Source: Paraburkholderia haematera (lineage in GTDB: Bacteria; Pseudomonadota; Gammaproteobacteria; Burkholderiales; Burkholderiaceae). Taken from it: a stretch of DNA of 64,000 nt. Positions 1-9,008 of the stretch are shown in pieces. The notes below the pieces were generated by a model that did no database searches, was not told where the DNA came from, and saw only the letters and a program-made list of their open reading frames with translations. The position numbers and the translations under genes were made by a program. How positions within the stretch are numbered: position 1 is the first letter of the stretch; each line of letters opens with the position of its first letter. The stretch lies in NCBI RefSeq assembly GCF_905220975.1, contig NZ_CAJNBK010000006.1, forward strand, positions 124,001 to 188,000, given 5' to 3'.

Positions 1-821
1 TGCAGCACGCCATCCGTGTCGCGCCGCTGAGCGTCTACGCCGGCGACACGCGCTCGGCGCAGATTTCGCCGCCGCGCAGCAATGCCGCCGATGCCGCCGC
101 CATGGCCGCTTCCGGCACACCGGCCGCGCGAGTTGCCGCGCTCGACGCGAACGGTTTCTTTAGCCGGCTCGCGCAGGCTTTGCCGGACAACCCGCCGATG
201 CCGGCCGATCCGCACGCACTGAAAATCCTGTCTGACTTCGGCGTGACGCCCGGCGATCCGGTGAAGCTCCCGAACGCGCCGGAGGCGGTTGCCGCGGGTC
301 TTGCCGACGGCCACGAGCGCGTCGTCACACCGCCGTCCAATCTGCTGAGCGGCAATGGCTGGAGCTGGTTCGGCGACGGCGTCGGCAACTACGGCCCCGA
401 CTACGCGATGCGTGCTTACGCCGCGGCCACTCAGCCGGGTATCGGCACCAAGGACGACGAAGTGCGCGCGGTCGTCACCCAGGACAGCGACGGTCATGCG
501 CTCAACGGCGCAAACCGTTATGTGATCCATTTCGCGCCGAACCAGTTGCCACCGGTACGCGGCTTCTGGTCTATCACGGCGTACACGAAGGACGGCGCGT
601 TAGGCGAAAGCGCGCCGGCGCGTCTGGCAGTTGGCGATCGCAACGGCGTGCGCCGCAATCGCGACGGTTCGCTCGACGTGACGGTGTCGTCGGTGCGCAG
701 CAGGAGCGGCAACTGGCTGCCGGCGCCGCGCACCGATCTGCAACTGGTGCTGCGTCTGTACGCGCCGAAGCCGCAAGCGACTGACGGTAGCTGGCAACCG
801 CCCGCCGTCGTGCGTCAGTAA
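1..821 (+). CDS. DUF1254/DUF1214 domain protein, C-terminal part
   Basis: The frame is open from the first bases of the window (first full codon at 3), so the gene is cut at its 5' end; the ATG at 102 is probably internal. About 270 residues are visible. The last 110 residues carry a DUF1214 pattern: a TKDDEVRAV stretch, LNGANRYVIHF, then PPVRGFWSITAYTKDG with the FWS-T-Y core. The upstream residues fit the end of a DUF1254 domain. Such two-domain proteins are usually exported and of unknown biochemical role. The signal peptide, if any, lies outside the window. No terminator is obvious in the 240 bases that follow. Confidence 0.75.
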   Translation, partial: QHAIRVAPLSVYAGDTRSAQISPPRSNAADAAAMAASGTPAARVAALDANGFFSRLAQALPDNPPMPADPHALKILSDFGVTPGDPVKLPNAPEAVAAGLADGHERVVTPPSNLLSGNGWSWFGDGVGNYGPDYAMRAYAAATQPGIGTKDDEVRAVVTQDSDGHALNGANRYVIHFAPNQLPPVRGFWSITAYTKDGALGESAPARLAVGDRNGVRRNRDGSLDVTVSSVRSRSGNWLPAPRTDLQLVLRLYAPKPQATDGSWQPPAVVRQ

Positions 822-1062
822 ATTGCGTCGGTGAAATGCATGCGTGGTGCTATGCGTCACGGCTGTGACAGCAATGCATGAGTGACGCATAAATCCACCC
901 ATGTCCGCCGCTTTGTGCCGGCGGACATGGGCTGCTGTAGCGTGCAACAATGTGTAAGCCACGGCTTACATTGCTATCCCGCGTAAGATTCACCACTTAT
1001 ACTGCCGCTTGCGGGATTTTCGTTTCGCGGCGGGCTTGCCGCCGCATTACCCAAGACCGAGC

Positions 1063-4000
1063 ATGGCAAGCCTCAATAAAGCATCAATCGCCTCTTCCAT
1101 GCAGACCATGCGCAACGTCGCGCAGTCACGCCGCACCCGGCGTGTCATCACGGGTCTGCTGATCTTCCTCGTATTGTTCGGTCTGCTGGGTTTTTTCGCG
1201 GCGCCGCCGTTGATTCGCCACATTGCCGAACAGCAACTCAGCAAGCAGCTCGACCGGCCTGCCACGATAGGCCGCATTGCGCTCAATCCCTACACGCTCA
1301 AACTCGAAGCCGATCGCGTGCATATCGGCGAGCGTGGCGGCGCGGGCGACTTCGTCGATATTTCGCGGCTTATCGTGCAGCCGTCATGGAGTTCGCTGTT
1401 TCGCGGCGCGCCGATCGTCGACGAAATACAACTCGATTCGCCGCGTTTTCATATTGTTCGCTACGATGCGCAGCGCTTCAATTTCACCGACCTGATCGAG
1501 AAATTCTCGAAGCAGCCGGCCACACCCAATAGCAAGCCGACACTCTTTTCAGTGTCGAACATTCGCCTCGAAAACGGCCAGATTACGTTCGACGACAAGC
1601 TGCTCGGCGTCATGCACGTGATCGATCAATGGAAGCTCGGCATTCCGTTCATCGCCACGCTGCCTTCGAAAACCGATATCTTCGTCGAGCCGTTGCTGCG
1701 CGCACGCATTGACGGCAGTCCGCTTGCTATCGACGGCAAGACCAAGCCGTTTGCCGCGTCGCGCGAATCGGAAGTGTCGCTGCGCTTCGACGGGCTCGAC
1801 GTGCCGCGTCTCATGTCCTACGTGCCGACCAGGCTGCCCGTGATTGTGCAGAGCGGCAAGTTGTCCACCGATCTCAAGCTCAACTTCGTGATGTCCAACG
1901 ACGCGCCTTCGCTGCGCGTGGCGGGCACGGTTGATTTGAACGACGTGGACATGCTCGATCAGGGCAAGGCGCCGTTCTTCGCCGCGCGCGCGGTGCATGT
2001 GGCTGCCGCGACGCTCGAGCCGCTGAAGAGCCTGTATCACTTCGACGACATCCGCATCGACGCACCCAGCGCCAATCTCGCTCGCGATAAAGAAGGTGTG
2101 TTGAGCGTCGAGAGAATGTTCGCGACTGCGCCTGCTGCGAAGGCGTCTGCCGTTGCGTCTGCCTCTGCGCCGGCTTCCGCGGCGGCCAAAAACGCGGCGA
2201 GCGCGCCGGCCGCGGCATCCGGTGCGGGCGTCACGGACAAGCCCGCTCAGCCTCTGGACCTGTCGATCAAGCGTTTCGCGCTCAATGACGGTACCTTGAA
2301 TATTCACGACGAAGCTGCCTCACGACCGGTCGATCTCGGCCTGCAAAAACTGGCCGTCACGCTGACCGACTTCTCGACGCTCGCGACTGCTCCCGCGCAA
2401 TACGCGCTCAATACCGACTTCAAGGATGCAGCCGGCTCGCTCGGCGTGGCCGGTGCATTCGGCCTGGTCACGAAGACTGCCAACGCAAAGCTCGATCTGA
2501 AGTCACTGCCATTGCCGCTGTTGCAGCCGTACCTCGACGCGACGACGGCGGCGCAAGTGGTCGACGGTGCGCTGTCCGCTAACGCGAACGTCGGCGCGAA
2601 CTGGTCGAAGTCGCCAGCGGCTGTGATGGTCACCGATACGCAACTGGATCTGCAATCGCTCAAACTCGCGGCGCGCGGCAGCAAGGCGCCAGTCGTCTCG
2701 CTCGCGCAAGGCCAGGTGTCGATCAAGCAGGTGGACGTGGTGGGACGCACGGCCGATATCACCGGCGTCGATACGACCGGCCTGGTGGTCAACGCGCAGC
2801 GTCTGAAAGATGGCAGCATCGACCTCGCCGCGCTCGCCGGTCCGCATCAGGCCGAGCAGCAGCGCACGGCGATTCATGCGGTGAAGAAGGCGGAAGCAGA
2901 AGGGCCCGCCTGGCACTACAAGATCGGCGAACTGAACCTGAAAGACGCGACCGCCAATTTCACGGACAACACCACGCCGAGTCCCGTGAAACTGAGCGTG
3001 ACGCCGCTACAACTGAAGGTGCAGCAGATCAGCGACGATCTGAGCAAGCCGCTGCCGGTCGATCTGCAAGCGACGCTCAACAAGAAAGGCACGCTCGGCG
3101 TAAAAGGCGCCGTCACGGCGGCACCGCTCAAGGTGGCCGTCAAGGTGAACGCGAACCGCCTGGATGCGGCGGCCTTCGAACCGTACTTCGGCAACAAGCT
3201 GAATGCGCTGATCGCGAGCGCGTTGCTCAACGCGAATGGCGATCTCGCGCTGAATCAGGCGAAGGCGTTGAAAGCGACGTACCGCGGCGACATGGCACTG
3301 GTCGACGTGCGGATGCTCGACAAGGCGACATCCGACCCGTTCGCGGGTTGGAGTTCGCTCGCGCTGACCAACCTGAAGGCCGATTACGACGAACACGGCA
3401 CGGTGGTCGACGCGGGCCGCGTCACCTTCACGAAGTTCTATGGGCGTGTGCTGCTCGACGCGCAAGGCAAGTTGAATCTCAGCGAAGTGGTTGCGCACGA
3501 AAGCGGCGCCGCGCAATCGCTGACACGCGACAAAAGCGGCACGGAACCCGTGCCGTTGACGCCACAAGCTGCATCGGACGTATCGTTGGCTCAGGCGGCG
3601 TCCGCGCCGGTACCGGCGTCGTCTGCCACGCCCGCCACGGTCACGGCCGCAACGCCGCCGCAAAGTCCTGTCAAACTGCACTTTGGCCAGCTTGTGCTGC
3701 AACAGGGCCGCGTGACCTACACCGACAACTTCATCAAACCGAACTACACGGCGAACCTGGTCGGCATTCAGGGCACGGTCGGCGCGTTCGGCACGGAATC
3801 GACGACCTCTGCCCCCGTGGACATTGCCGCGAAGCTGGCGGCCAATGGACCGCTGTCGATTCGCGGCACGGTCAATCCGCTGATTGCAAAGCCGGCGCTC
3901 GATTTGACTGCGAGCGCGCACGATATCGAACTCACCAACCTCACGCCGTATTCGGCTAAATACGCCGGGTATCCGATCACCAAGGGCAAACTGAACGTCG

Positions 4001-4857
4001 ATCTGCACTACAAGCTCGATAACGATCAGTTGAACGCCGACAACCACATTTTCATCGATCAACTCACGTTCGGCGATCACGTCGAGAACAATACGGCGAC
4101 CAAGCTGCCGGTGCGTCTCGCGATCTCGCTGCTGAAAAATTCGCGCGGCGAAATCGACGTGAATCTGCCGGTGTCAGGTTCGTTGTCGAATCCGGAATTC
4201 AGCATTGGCGGCCTGATCTGGCATGCGGTGCTCAATCTGCTGCAGAAGGCCGTCACCGCGCCGTTCTCGCTGATCGCCAATGCCTTCGGCGGCAATGGCG
4301 AAGAATTAGGCTATGTCGAATTCGATCCGGGGTCGGCGAAACTGTCGGACGCTGCGGACAAGAAGCTCGACACCATCGTGAAAGCGCTCGCCGACAAGAG
4401 TTCGATCCGTATCGATCTGATTGGCCGCGTCGATCCGGCCGTCGACGAACCGGGCCTGCGGACGCAATACGTCGAACGCGAGGTTAAGCAGCAGAAGATC
4501 AAGGACGTGGTGGGCAATGGCGAGAGCGTGGATCTGTCGACTATTACCGTGGATCCGAAGGAATACGACAAATACCTGGCCAAGGCCTACAAGGCAGCCG
4601 ACTTCAAGAAGCCGCGCAATTTTGTCGGCTTGACCAAGAGCCTGCCGGACGACGAGATGAAGGCCGCGATGGCCGCCAACGCTCCGATCGACGACGCCAG
4701 CTTGCGTCAGCTCGCGCAGCAACGGGCGCAAGCCGTGCAGCAATATCTCGAGGGCAAGATCGACAGCAGCCGAGTGTTTATCGTTGCGCCGAAGCTGACT
4801 GCAGACGGTATCAAGGACAAGGGCGCCACGACGCGGGTGGATTTCGGGTTGAAGTGA
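1063..4857 (+). CDS. AsmA-like DUF748 family protein
   Basis: This gene encodes about 1264 residues. The frame opens earlier, at a TTG at 1009, but the ATG at 1063 gives a short basic N-terminus (SRRTRR) followed by one hydrophobic helix at about residues 28-48. That arrangement is typical of inner-membrane-anchored AsmA/YhdP-like proteins with a very long periplasmic part. Two Ala/Pro/Ser-rich linkers (about bases 2110-2240 and 3580-3660) separate beta-rich repeats of the type NGQITFDD and QGRVTYTDNF. The C-terminus (FDPGSAKLSDAADKKL, then a long gap and ARQLAQQRAQAVQQYL-type spacing) resembles an OmpA-like fold, as DUF748 proteins often show. Related proteins are proposed to move phospholipid between membranes; a specific role here is inferred, not shown. 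The ATG at 1099 is another possible start. Confidence 0.8.
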   Translation: MASLNKASIASSMQTMRNVAQSRRTRRVITGLLIFLVLFGLLGFFAAPPLIRHIAEQQLSKQLDRPATIGRIALNPYTLKLEADRVHIGERGGAGDFVDISRLIVQPSWSSLFRGAPIVDEIQLDSPRFHIVRYDAQRFNFTDLIEKFSKQPATPNSKPTLFSVSNIRLENGQITFDDKLLGVMHVIDQWKLGIPFIATLPSKTDIFVEPLLRARIDGSPLAIDGKTKPFAASRESEVSLRFDGLDVPRLMSYVPTRLPVIVQSGKLSTDLKLNFVMSNDAPSLRVAGTVDLNDVDMLDQGKAPFFAARAVHVAAATLEPLKSLYHFDDIRIDAPSANLARDKEGVLSVERMFATAPAAKASAVASASAPASAAAKNAASAPAAASGAGVTDKPAQPLDLSIKRFALNDGTLNIHDEAASRPVDLGLQKLAVTLTDFSTLATAPAQYALNTDFKDAAGSLGVAGAFGLVTKTANAKLDLKSLPLPLLQPYLDATTAAQVVDGALSANANVGANWSKSPAAVMVTDTQLDLQSLKLAARGSKAPVVSLAQGQVSIKQVDVVGRTADITGVDTTGLVVNAQRLKDGSIDLAALAGPHQAEQQRTAIHAVKKAEAEGPAWHYKIGELNLKDATANFTDNTTPSPVKLSVTPLQLKVQQISDDLSKPLPVDLQATLNKKGTLGVKGAVTAAPLKVAVKVNANRLDAAAFEPYFGNKLNALIASALLNANGDLALNQAKALKATYRGDMALVDVRMLDKATSDPFAGWSSLALTNLKADYDEHGTVVDAGRVTFTKFYGRVLLDAQGKLNLSEVVAHESGAAQSLTRDKSGTEPVPLTPQAASDVSLAQAASAPVPASSATPATVTAATPPQSPVKLHFGQLVLQQGRVTYTDNFIKPNYTANLVGIQGTVGAFGTESTTSAPVDIAAKLAANGPLSIRGTVNPLIAKPALDLTASAHDIELTNLTPYSAKYAGYPITKGKLNVDLHYKLDNDQLNADNHIFIDQLTFGDHVENNTATKLPVRLAISLLKNSRGEIDVNLPVSGSLSNPEFSIGGLIWHAVLNLLQKAVTAPFSLIANAFGGNGEELGYVEFDPGSAKLSDAADKKLDTIVKALADKSSIRIDLIGRVDPAVDEPGLRTQYVEREVKQQKIKDVVGNGESVDLSTITVDPKEYDKYLAKAYKAADFKKPRNFVGLTKSLPDDEMKAAMAANAPIDDASLRQLAQQRAQAVQQYLEGKIDSSRVFIVAPKLTADGIKDKGATTRVDFGLK

Positions 4858-4912
4858 TGTGGTGTGGTGTGGATGCACGCCGCCGCACGTTTCGTGTGTC
4901 GGCGGCATGCGT

Positions 4913-6466
4913 TCAGGCGGCGCGCGTCGGCGCCTTCTTCAATACCGTCTGCTCGATCACGCGCGCGAGCGTGTCGAATGCCGGGCCGATCTTTTCGTTC
5001 GCCACGCACGCGTATCCCAGCAACAGTCCGCGCCGTGCGGGCGTCTCGCTGCTGTAGTAGGCGGCGAGCGGCCGCACGATCACACCGGCGTCGTAAGCGG
5101 CGGCCGTTACCGCGCGATCGTTCGCATGATCGGGCAGGCCGAGCACCAGATGCAGGCCGGCCTCGTCGCCCATCACGGGAAGTTCGTCACCGAAACGCGC
5201 GGTGATCGCGTCGATCAGAATCTGCCGGCGCTCGCCGTATAACGCGCGCATACGGCGAACATGCGACGTGAGATGGCCGTCCATGATGAAGTCGGTCATC
5301 ACGGCCTGCTGCATTAGTTGCCCCTCGCGATAAAGCTCGGCCACGCCCGTGCGGAACGTATCCACCAGATGCTCCGGCGCGATCATGTAGCCGATCCGCA
5401 AACCCGGAAACAGCATCTTCCCCAAGCTCCCCACGTAGATCACCTGGCCGGCGTCGTCGAGTCCTTGCAGCGACGCGAGCGGACGGCTGCCGTAGCGGAA
5501 CTCGCTGTCGTAGTCATCCTCAATGATCCAGACGTTGTGCTGGCGTGCATACTCGAGCAGCGTGCGGCGGCGCGCGAGACTCATCACCATGCCGAGCGGA
5601 TATTGGTGCGACGGCGTGACGAGCGCGAGGCGCGGAGGCTGTTGCAAATCCTGTTCGCGTGGGTTGAGGCCTTCGTCATCAACCGGCACGGGTACCAAGG
5701 TGATCCCCGACGATTGCAGCACGCTGCGCGCGCCCCAATAGCACGGCTCTTCCACCCACGCGCGATCGCCGACGTCGGTCAATAAACGCACCGCCAGATC
5801 GATCGACTGATGAATGCCCGTCGTGATGATGATCTGGTCCGGTGTGCAATTCACCGAGCGCGCGACCCGCAGGTAATCGGACAACGCGCGCCTTAAAGGC
5901 CGATAGCCGCCGCCGGGCGCATAGGTCAGTAGATCGGGATTGGCTTCTTTCCACAGCCTTGCCTGCAAGCGGCTCCATGTGCGCGCCGGGAATTCGGCGA
6001 CGTCCGGCACGCCCGGCATGAACGCGCCCCACTGTTTGGCGGAGACGCCGGCCTGATCGATGAGCCTTCGCCCGCGCGTGGAGAGATCGCCCAGATCGCG
6101 TTTTGGCGGCTTTGAGGCCTCGGCAGCTTGATCGGCACCTTCCGCATCGACGCTCGCCACCGCCGGCTTCCTGCGCATATTCACGGCCGCCGTGTCCGGC
6201 CGCGTGTCGGCGACATAGGTGCCGCTGCCGGTGGTCGAGATCACATAGCCTTCGGCAGTCAACTGGTCGTAGACGTGCAGCACCGTGTTGCGCGCGATGC
6301 CGAGGTCCTCGGCGAGCATGCGCGAACTCGGCAGCTTGGTGCCGGGCGGCAACTGGCCGGTCAGGATGGCCTGCTGCATCAGCCGCAACGTCTGTCTGTA
6401 GACCGGTTCGGCGGCGGCGCGGTCGAGCCGTGCAGCAAGCCAATCCGACAAAATCACGGTGTCCAA
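4913..6466 (-). CDS. MocR/PdxR-type transcriptional regulator
   Basis: This protein has 517 residues in two parts. Residues 18-85 form a GntR winged helix (PGTKLPSSRMLAEDLG, then a wing ending GSGTYV). Residues 145-510 form a fold-type I aminotransferase domain. The pyridoxal-phosphate lysine is Lys350 in VGSLGKMLFPGLRIGY, and the cofactor Asp lies in IIEDDYDSEFRYG. Family members use the aminotransferase part as a ligand sensor rather than as an enzyme. The reported start is TTG; a GTG three codons in is the alternative, and neither has a strong ribosome site. The gene diverges from a polyamine-type ABC importer, so it probably controls that operon and itself through the repeats between them. 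Confidence 0.88.
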   Translation of the reverse strand: MDTVILSDWLAARLDRAAAEPVYRQTLRLMQQAILTGQLPPGTKLPSSRMLAEDLGIARNTVLHVYDQLTAEGYVISTTGSGTYVADTRPDTAAVNMRRKPAVASVDAEGADQAAEASKPPKRDLGDLSTRGRRLIDQAGVSAKQWGAFMPGVPDVAEFPARTWSRLQARLWKEANPDLLTYAPGGGYRPLRRALSDYLRVARSVNCTPDQIIITTGIHQSIDLAVRLLTDVGDRAWVEEPCYWGARSVLQSSGITLVPVPVDDEGLNPREQDLQQPPRLALVTPSHQYPLGMVMSLARRRTLLEYARQHNVWIIEDDYDSEFRYGSRPLASLQGLDDAGQVIYVGSLGKMLFPGLRIGYMIAPEHLVDTFRTGVAELYREGQLMQQAVMTDFIMDGHLTSHVRRMRALYGERRQILIDAITARFGDELPVMGDEAGLHLVLGLPDHANDRAVTAAAYDAGVIVRPLAAYYSSETPARRGLLLGYACVANEKIGPAFDTLARVIEQTVLKKAPTRAA

Positions 6467-6468
6467 GT

Positions 6469-6510
6469 GGTTCTATCCGGAATAATGAAATGGTTCCATA
6501 TTGTAGAACC
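6469..6510. promoter_or_regulatory. Candidate MocR operator: direct plus inverted half-sites
   Basis: GGTTCTAT at 6469-6476 is repeated as GGTTCCAT at 6492-6499, a 23-bp step or about two helical turns. An inverted copy, TAGAACC, ends at 6510, so the second and third half-sites form a palindrome GGTTC-N9-GAACC. The first half-site starts 3 bp from the regulator's start codon. The palindrome lies just upstream of a TATAGT sequence at 6520-6525 that could be the -10 of the ABC operon. No good -35 is visible there, which suits an activator-dependent promoter. MocR regulators typically bind direct repeats; assigning this site to the regulator is inference. Confidence 0.6.
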
Positions 6511-6596
6511 GTAAGAGACTATAGTGAGCCACGCAATAAATGCAATCCCGCTGTTTTGCAGGGGGAGCCGGCCGGACCGCAGAGGAGACTAGTGCG

Positions 6597-7703
6597 ATGA
6601 AAACCGATGACGTGATCGTCAGCTTTCGAGGTGTACGCAAGACGTACGACGGCGAAACGCTGGTCGTCAAACAACTCGATCTGGATATCTATCAGGGTGA
6701 ATTCCTGACGCTGCTCGGACCGTCCGGATCAGGGAAAACCACATGTCTGATGATGCTGGCGGGCTTCGAATTTCCCACCGGCGGCGAGATCTGGCTCGAC
6801 GGCACGCTGCTCAATACCGTGCCGCCGCACAAGCGCAACATCGGCATGGTGTTTCAGAACTACGCGCTGTTTCCGCATTTGACGGTCGAGCAGAACGTCG
6901 CGTATCCGCTCACGGTGCGCAAACTCTCCGCCGAGGAGCGCGCGCACCGCACGAATAACGCGCTGAAGATGGTGCGCATGGAGAGCTTTGCAAAGCGTTA
7001 TCCGGCGCAGCTTTCCGGCGGCCAGCAGCAACGTATTGCGTTGGCGCGGGCGCTCGTGTTCGAGCCGAAACTGGTGCTGATGGACGAGCCGCTTGGCGCA
7101 CTCGACAAGCAGTTGCGCGAACACATGCAGTACGAACTTAAATCATTGCACGAAAAGCTTGGCGTCACCTTCGTGTACGTCACGCACGATCAGGGTGAGG
7201 CGCTGACCATGTCCGACCGCGTTGCCGTGTTCGATAAAGGCATCGTCCAGCAACTCGATACCGTGGACCGCCTGTACGAATCGCCGTGTAACGAGTTCGT
7301 CGCGAACTTCATCGGCGACAGCAACAAGCTGCGTGGCACGATCGCGAACGTCGACGGCGAGTACTGCGAGTTTCATCTGATTGACGGCACGCGCCTCACC
7401 GGCCGCAATATCGGTGGCGCGCGGGCGGGCACGCCGGCGGTCGCATGCATCCGGCCCGAGCGCATGAAGCTCGCTAACCTGGCGAATGGCGCCGCGCGGC
7501 CCGGTGCCAATGCGCTCGCCGGTGAAGCGCGCGGGCTGATCTATTTCGGCGACCACGTGCGGATGCGCTGCGGCCTGCCGGAGCAGGACGAGTGCTTCGT
7601 CAAGGTGCCGCTCGGTACTGACGCACTCGAAACCTTCGCACCCGGCGCGCCGGTCGCGCTGGAGTTCGCGCCCGAGCATCTGCGGGTGTTCGCAGGGGCG
7701 TGA
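6597..7703 (+). CDS. ABC importer ATPase, polyamine (PotA/PotG) type
   Basis: This 368-residue ATPase energises import. Walker A is GPSGSGKTT (41-49), the Q-loop is in MVFQNYALFPHLTV, the signature is LSGGQQQ (139-145), Walker B is LVLMDEPLGALD, and the switch His is in VTHDQ. A C-terminal TOBE-like region follows from about residue 245 (NFIGDSNKL, then ACIRPERMKL). The ATG at 6597 is preferred over upstream in-frame codons because AGAGGAG lies 8 bases before it. The gene leads the operon with the binding protein and two permeases downstream. Spermidine/putrescine is the likely substrate class from family resemblance. Confidence 0.88.
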   Translation: MKTDDVIVSFRGVRKTYDGETLVVKQLDLDIYQGEFLTLLGPSGSGKTTCLMMLAGFEFPTGGEIWLDGTLLNTVPPHKRNIGMVFQNYALFPHLTVEQNVAYPLTVRKLSAEERAHRTNNALKMVRMESFAKRYPAQLSGGQQQRIALARALVFEPKLVLMDEPLGALDKQLREHMQYELKSLHEKLGVTFVYVTHDQGEALTMSDRVAVFDKGIVQQLDTVDRLYESPCNEFVANFIGDSNKLRGTIANVDGEYCEFHLIDGTRLTGRNIGGARAGTPAVACIRPERMKLANLANGAARPGANALAGEARGLIYFGDHVRMRCGLPEQDECFVKVPLGTDALETFAPGAPVALEFAPEHLRVFAGA

Positions 7704-7737
7704 AGGCGCTGTTGCAGGTAGTTCGACGTGAAGTGAG

Positions 7738-7767
7738 CAGCACATCGGCAGCACATCAGCAGCACAT
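7738..7767 (+). repeat. Three 11-bp tandem repeats in an intercistronic gap
   Basis: CAGCACAT occurs three times with an exact 11-bp period (7738, 7749, 7760), separated by CGG and CAG, in the 125-base gap between the ATPase and binding-protein genes. No function is evident; it could be a slippage product or a protein-binding array. Confidence 0.6.
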
Positions 7768-7828
7768 AAGAAGTCGCACCATACCTGGCTGAAGTTGAAA
7801 GCACACCACCAAAGGAGAGCAACACACC

Positions 7829-8887
7829 ATGAGCACCATGAGCAAGATCGGGAAATCGCGCTGCGCCATCGCTGTCGGTGCTGTGGCGCTCGCGCTAGGC
7901 GCCGCGCAGGTCAATGCCGCTGAACTGACGGTCGTCAATTTCGGCGGCGCGAATGGCGACGCGCAAAAGGTCGCCTTCAACCAGCCGTTCGAAACGCAAA
8001 CCAGCAACAAGGTGACCGCCGTCGAATACAACGGTGAGCAGGCCAAAGTGAAAGCGATGGTCGAAGCGAAGCATGTGAATTGGGACGTGGTGGAAGTTGA
8101 GTCGGGCGACATTGGCCGCGGCTGCGATGAAGGGCTGTACGAGAAGCTCGACTGGTCGAAGATCGGCAAGAAGTCGGATCTGATTCCTGAGGCGCCGCAA
8201 ACGTGCGGCGTGGGTTTCTTCGTGTGGTCGACGGCGCTCGCGTATAACGCCGACAAGCTGAAAACCGCGCCGACCGGCTGGGCCGACTTCTGGGACGTGA
8301 AGAAATTCCCGGGCAAGCGCGCGATGCGCAAGGGCGCGCGTTACAACCTCGAATTCGCGCTGATGGCCGACGGTGTGGCACCGAAGGACGTCTACAAGGT
8401 GCTCGCCACCAAGGAAGGTCAGGACCGCGCGTTCAAGAAGCTCGACGAACTGAAGCCGAATATCCAGTGGTGGGAAGCGGGTGCGCAGCCGCCGCAATTC
8501 CTCGTTGCGGGTGACGTGGTGATGTCCACCGCGTACAACGGCCGGATCGACGCCGCGCAGAAGGAAGGCAAGAACCTTAAGGTTGTGTGGAACGGCAGCA
8601 TTTACGACCTCGACTATTGGGCGATTCCGAAGGGCACGCCGAACAAGGCGCTGGCTGAGAAGTACATTGCCTATTCGATCTCGTCGAAGCCGCAGCAGGA
8701 CTACGCGCACAACATCGCGTACGGTCCGGTGAACGTGGCGGCCATCAAGGCGCTCGATGCGAAGACGCTTGCCAATCTGCCGAACTCGCCGGCTAACGGC
8801 AAGAACGCGGTGCTGCAGAATCTTGCGTTCTGGACGGATCATGGCGATGAACTGGAGCAACGTTTTTCGTCGTGGGCTTCGAAGTAA
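7829..8887 (+). CDS. ABC importer periplasmic binding protein, polyamine (PotD/PotF) type
   Basis: This is a 352-residue secreted protein. Its signal peptide has a basic start (KIGKSRC), a hydrophobic core (AVGAVALALGAAQ) and a likely cut after VNA, just before AELTVVNFGG. The mature part has features of the spermidine/putrescine-binding group: DVVEVESGDIGRGCDEG, SLYAYN-like WSTALAYNADKL, the WADFWD motif, and a C-terminal YGPVN region. AAAGGAGAG lies 9 bases before the ATG; a second ATG three codons later is also possible. Its place between the ATPase and permeases supports the importer assignment. The exact ligand cannot be read from sequence. Confidence 0.85.
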   Translation: MSTMSKIGKSRCAIAVGAVALALGAAQVNAAELTVVNFGGANGDAQKVAFNQPFETQTSNKVTAVEYNGEQAKVKAMVEAKHVNWDVVEVESGDIGRGCDEGLYEKLDWSKIGKKSDLIPEAPQTCGVGFFVWSTALAYNADKLKTAPTGWADFWDVKKFPGKRAMRKGARYNLEFALMADGVAPKDVYKVLATKEGQDRAFKKLDELKPNIQWWEAGAQPPQFLVAGDVVMSTAYNGRIDAAQKEGKNLKVVWNGSIYDLDYWAIPKGTPNKALAEKYIAYSISSKPQQDYAHNIAYGPVNVAAIKALDAKTLANLPNSPANGKNAVLQNLAFWTDHGDELEQRFSSWASK

Positions 8888-9008
8888 TTAGCTGGGTCTG
8901 AGGAGGCGCGGCTCGATTAAGTCGAGTTGCGCTTTGACGGAGTAACGCAAGGCGCGCGCATGTCGGTCCGACGTGCGCGCGGTACGACGCAAAAGCAGGA
9001 GACGAGGT

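Noticed and set aside
1009..1062. Upstream in-frame extension of the DUF748 protein starting at TTG
   Set aside because: The extension has no ribosome site, and the ATG at 1063 leaves a normal basic N-terminus before the membrane helix.
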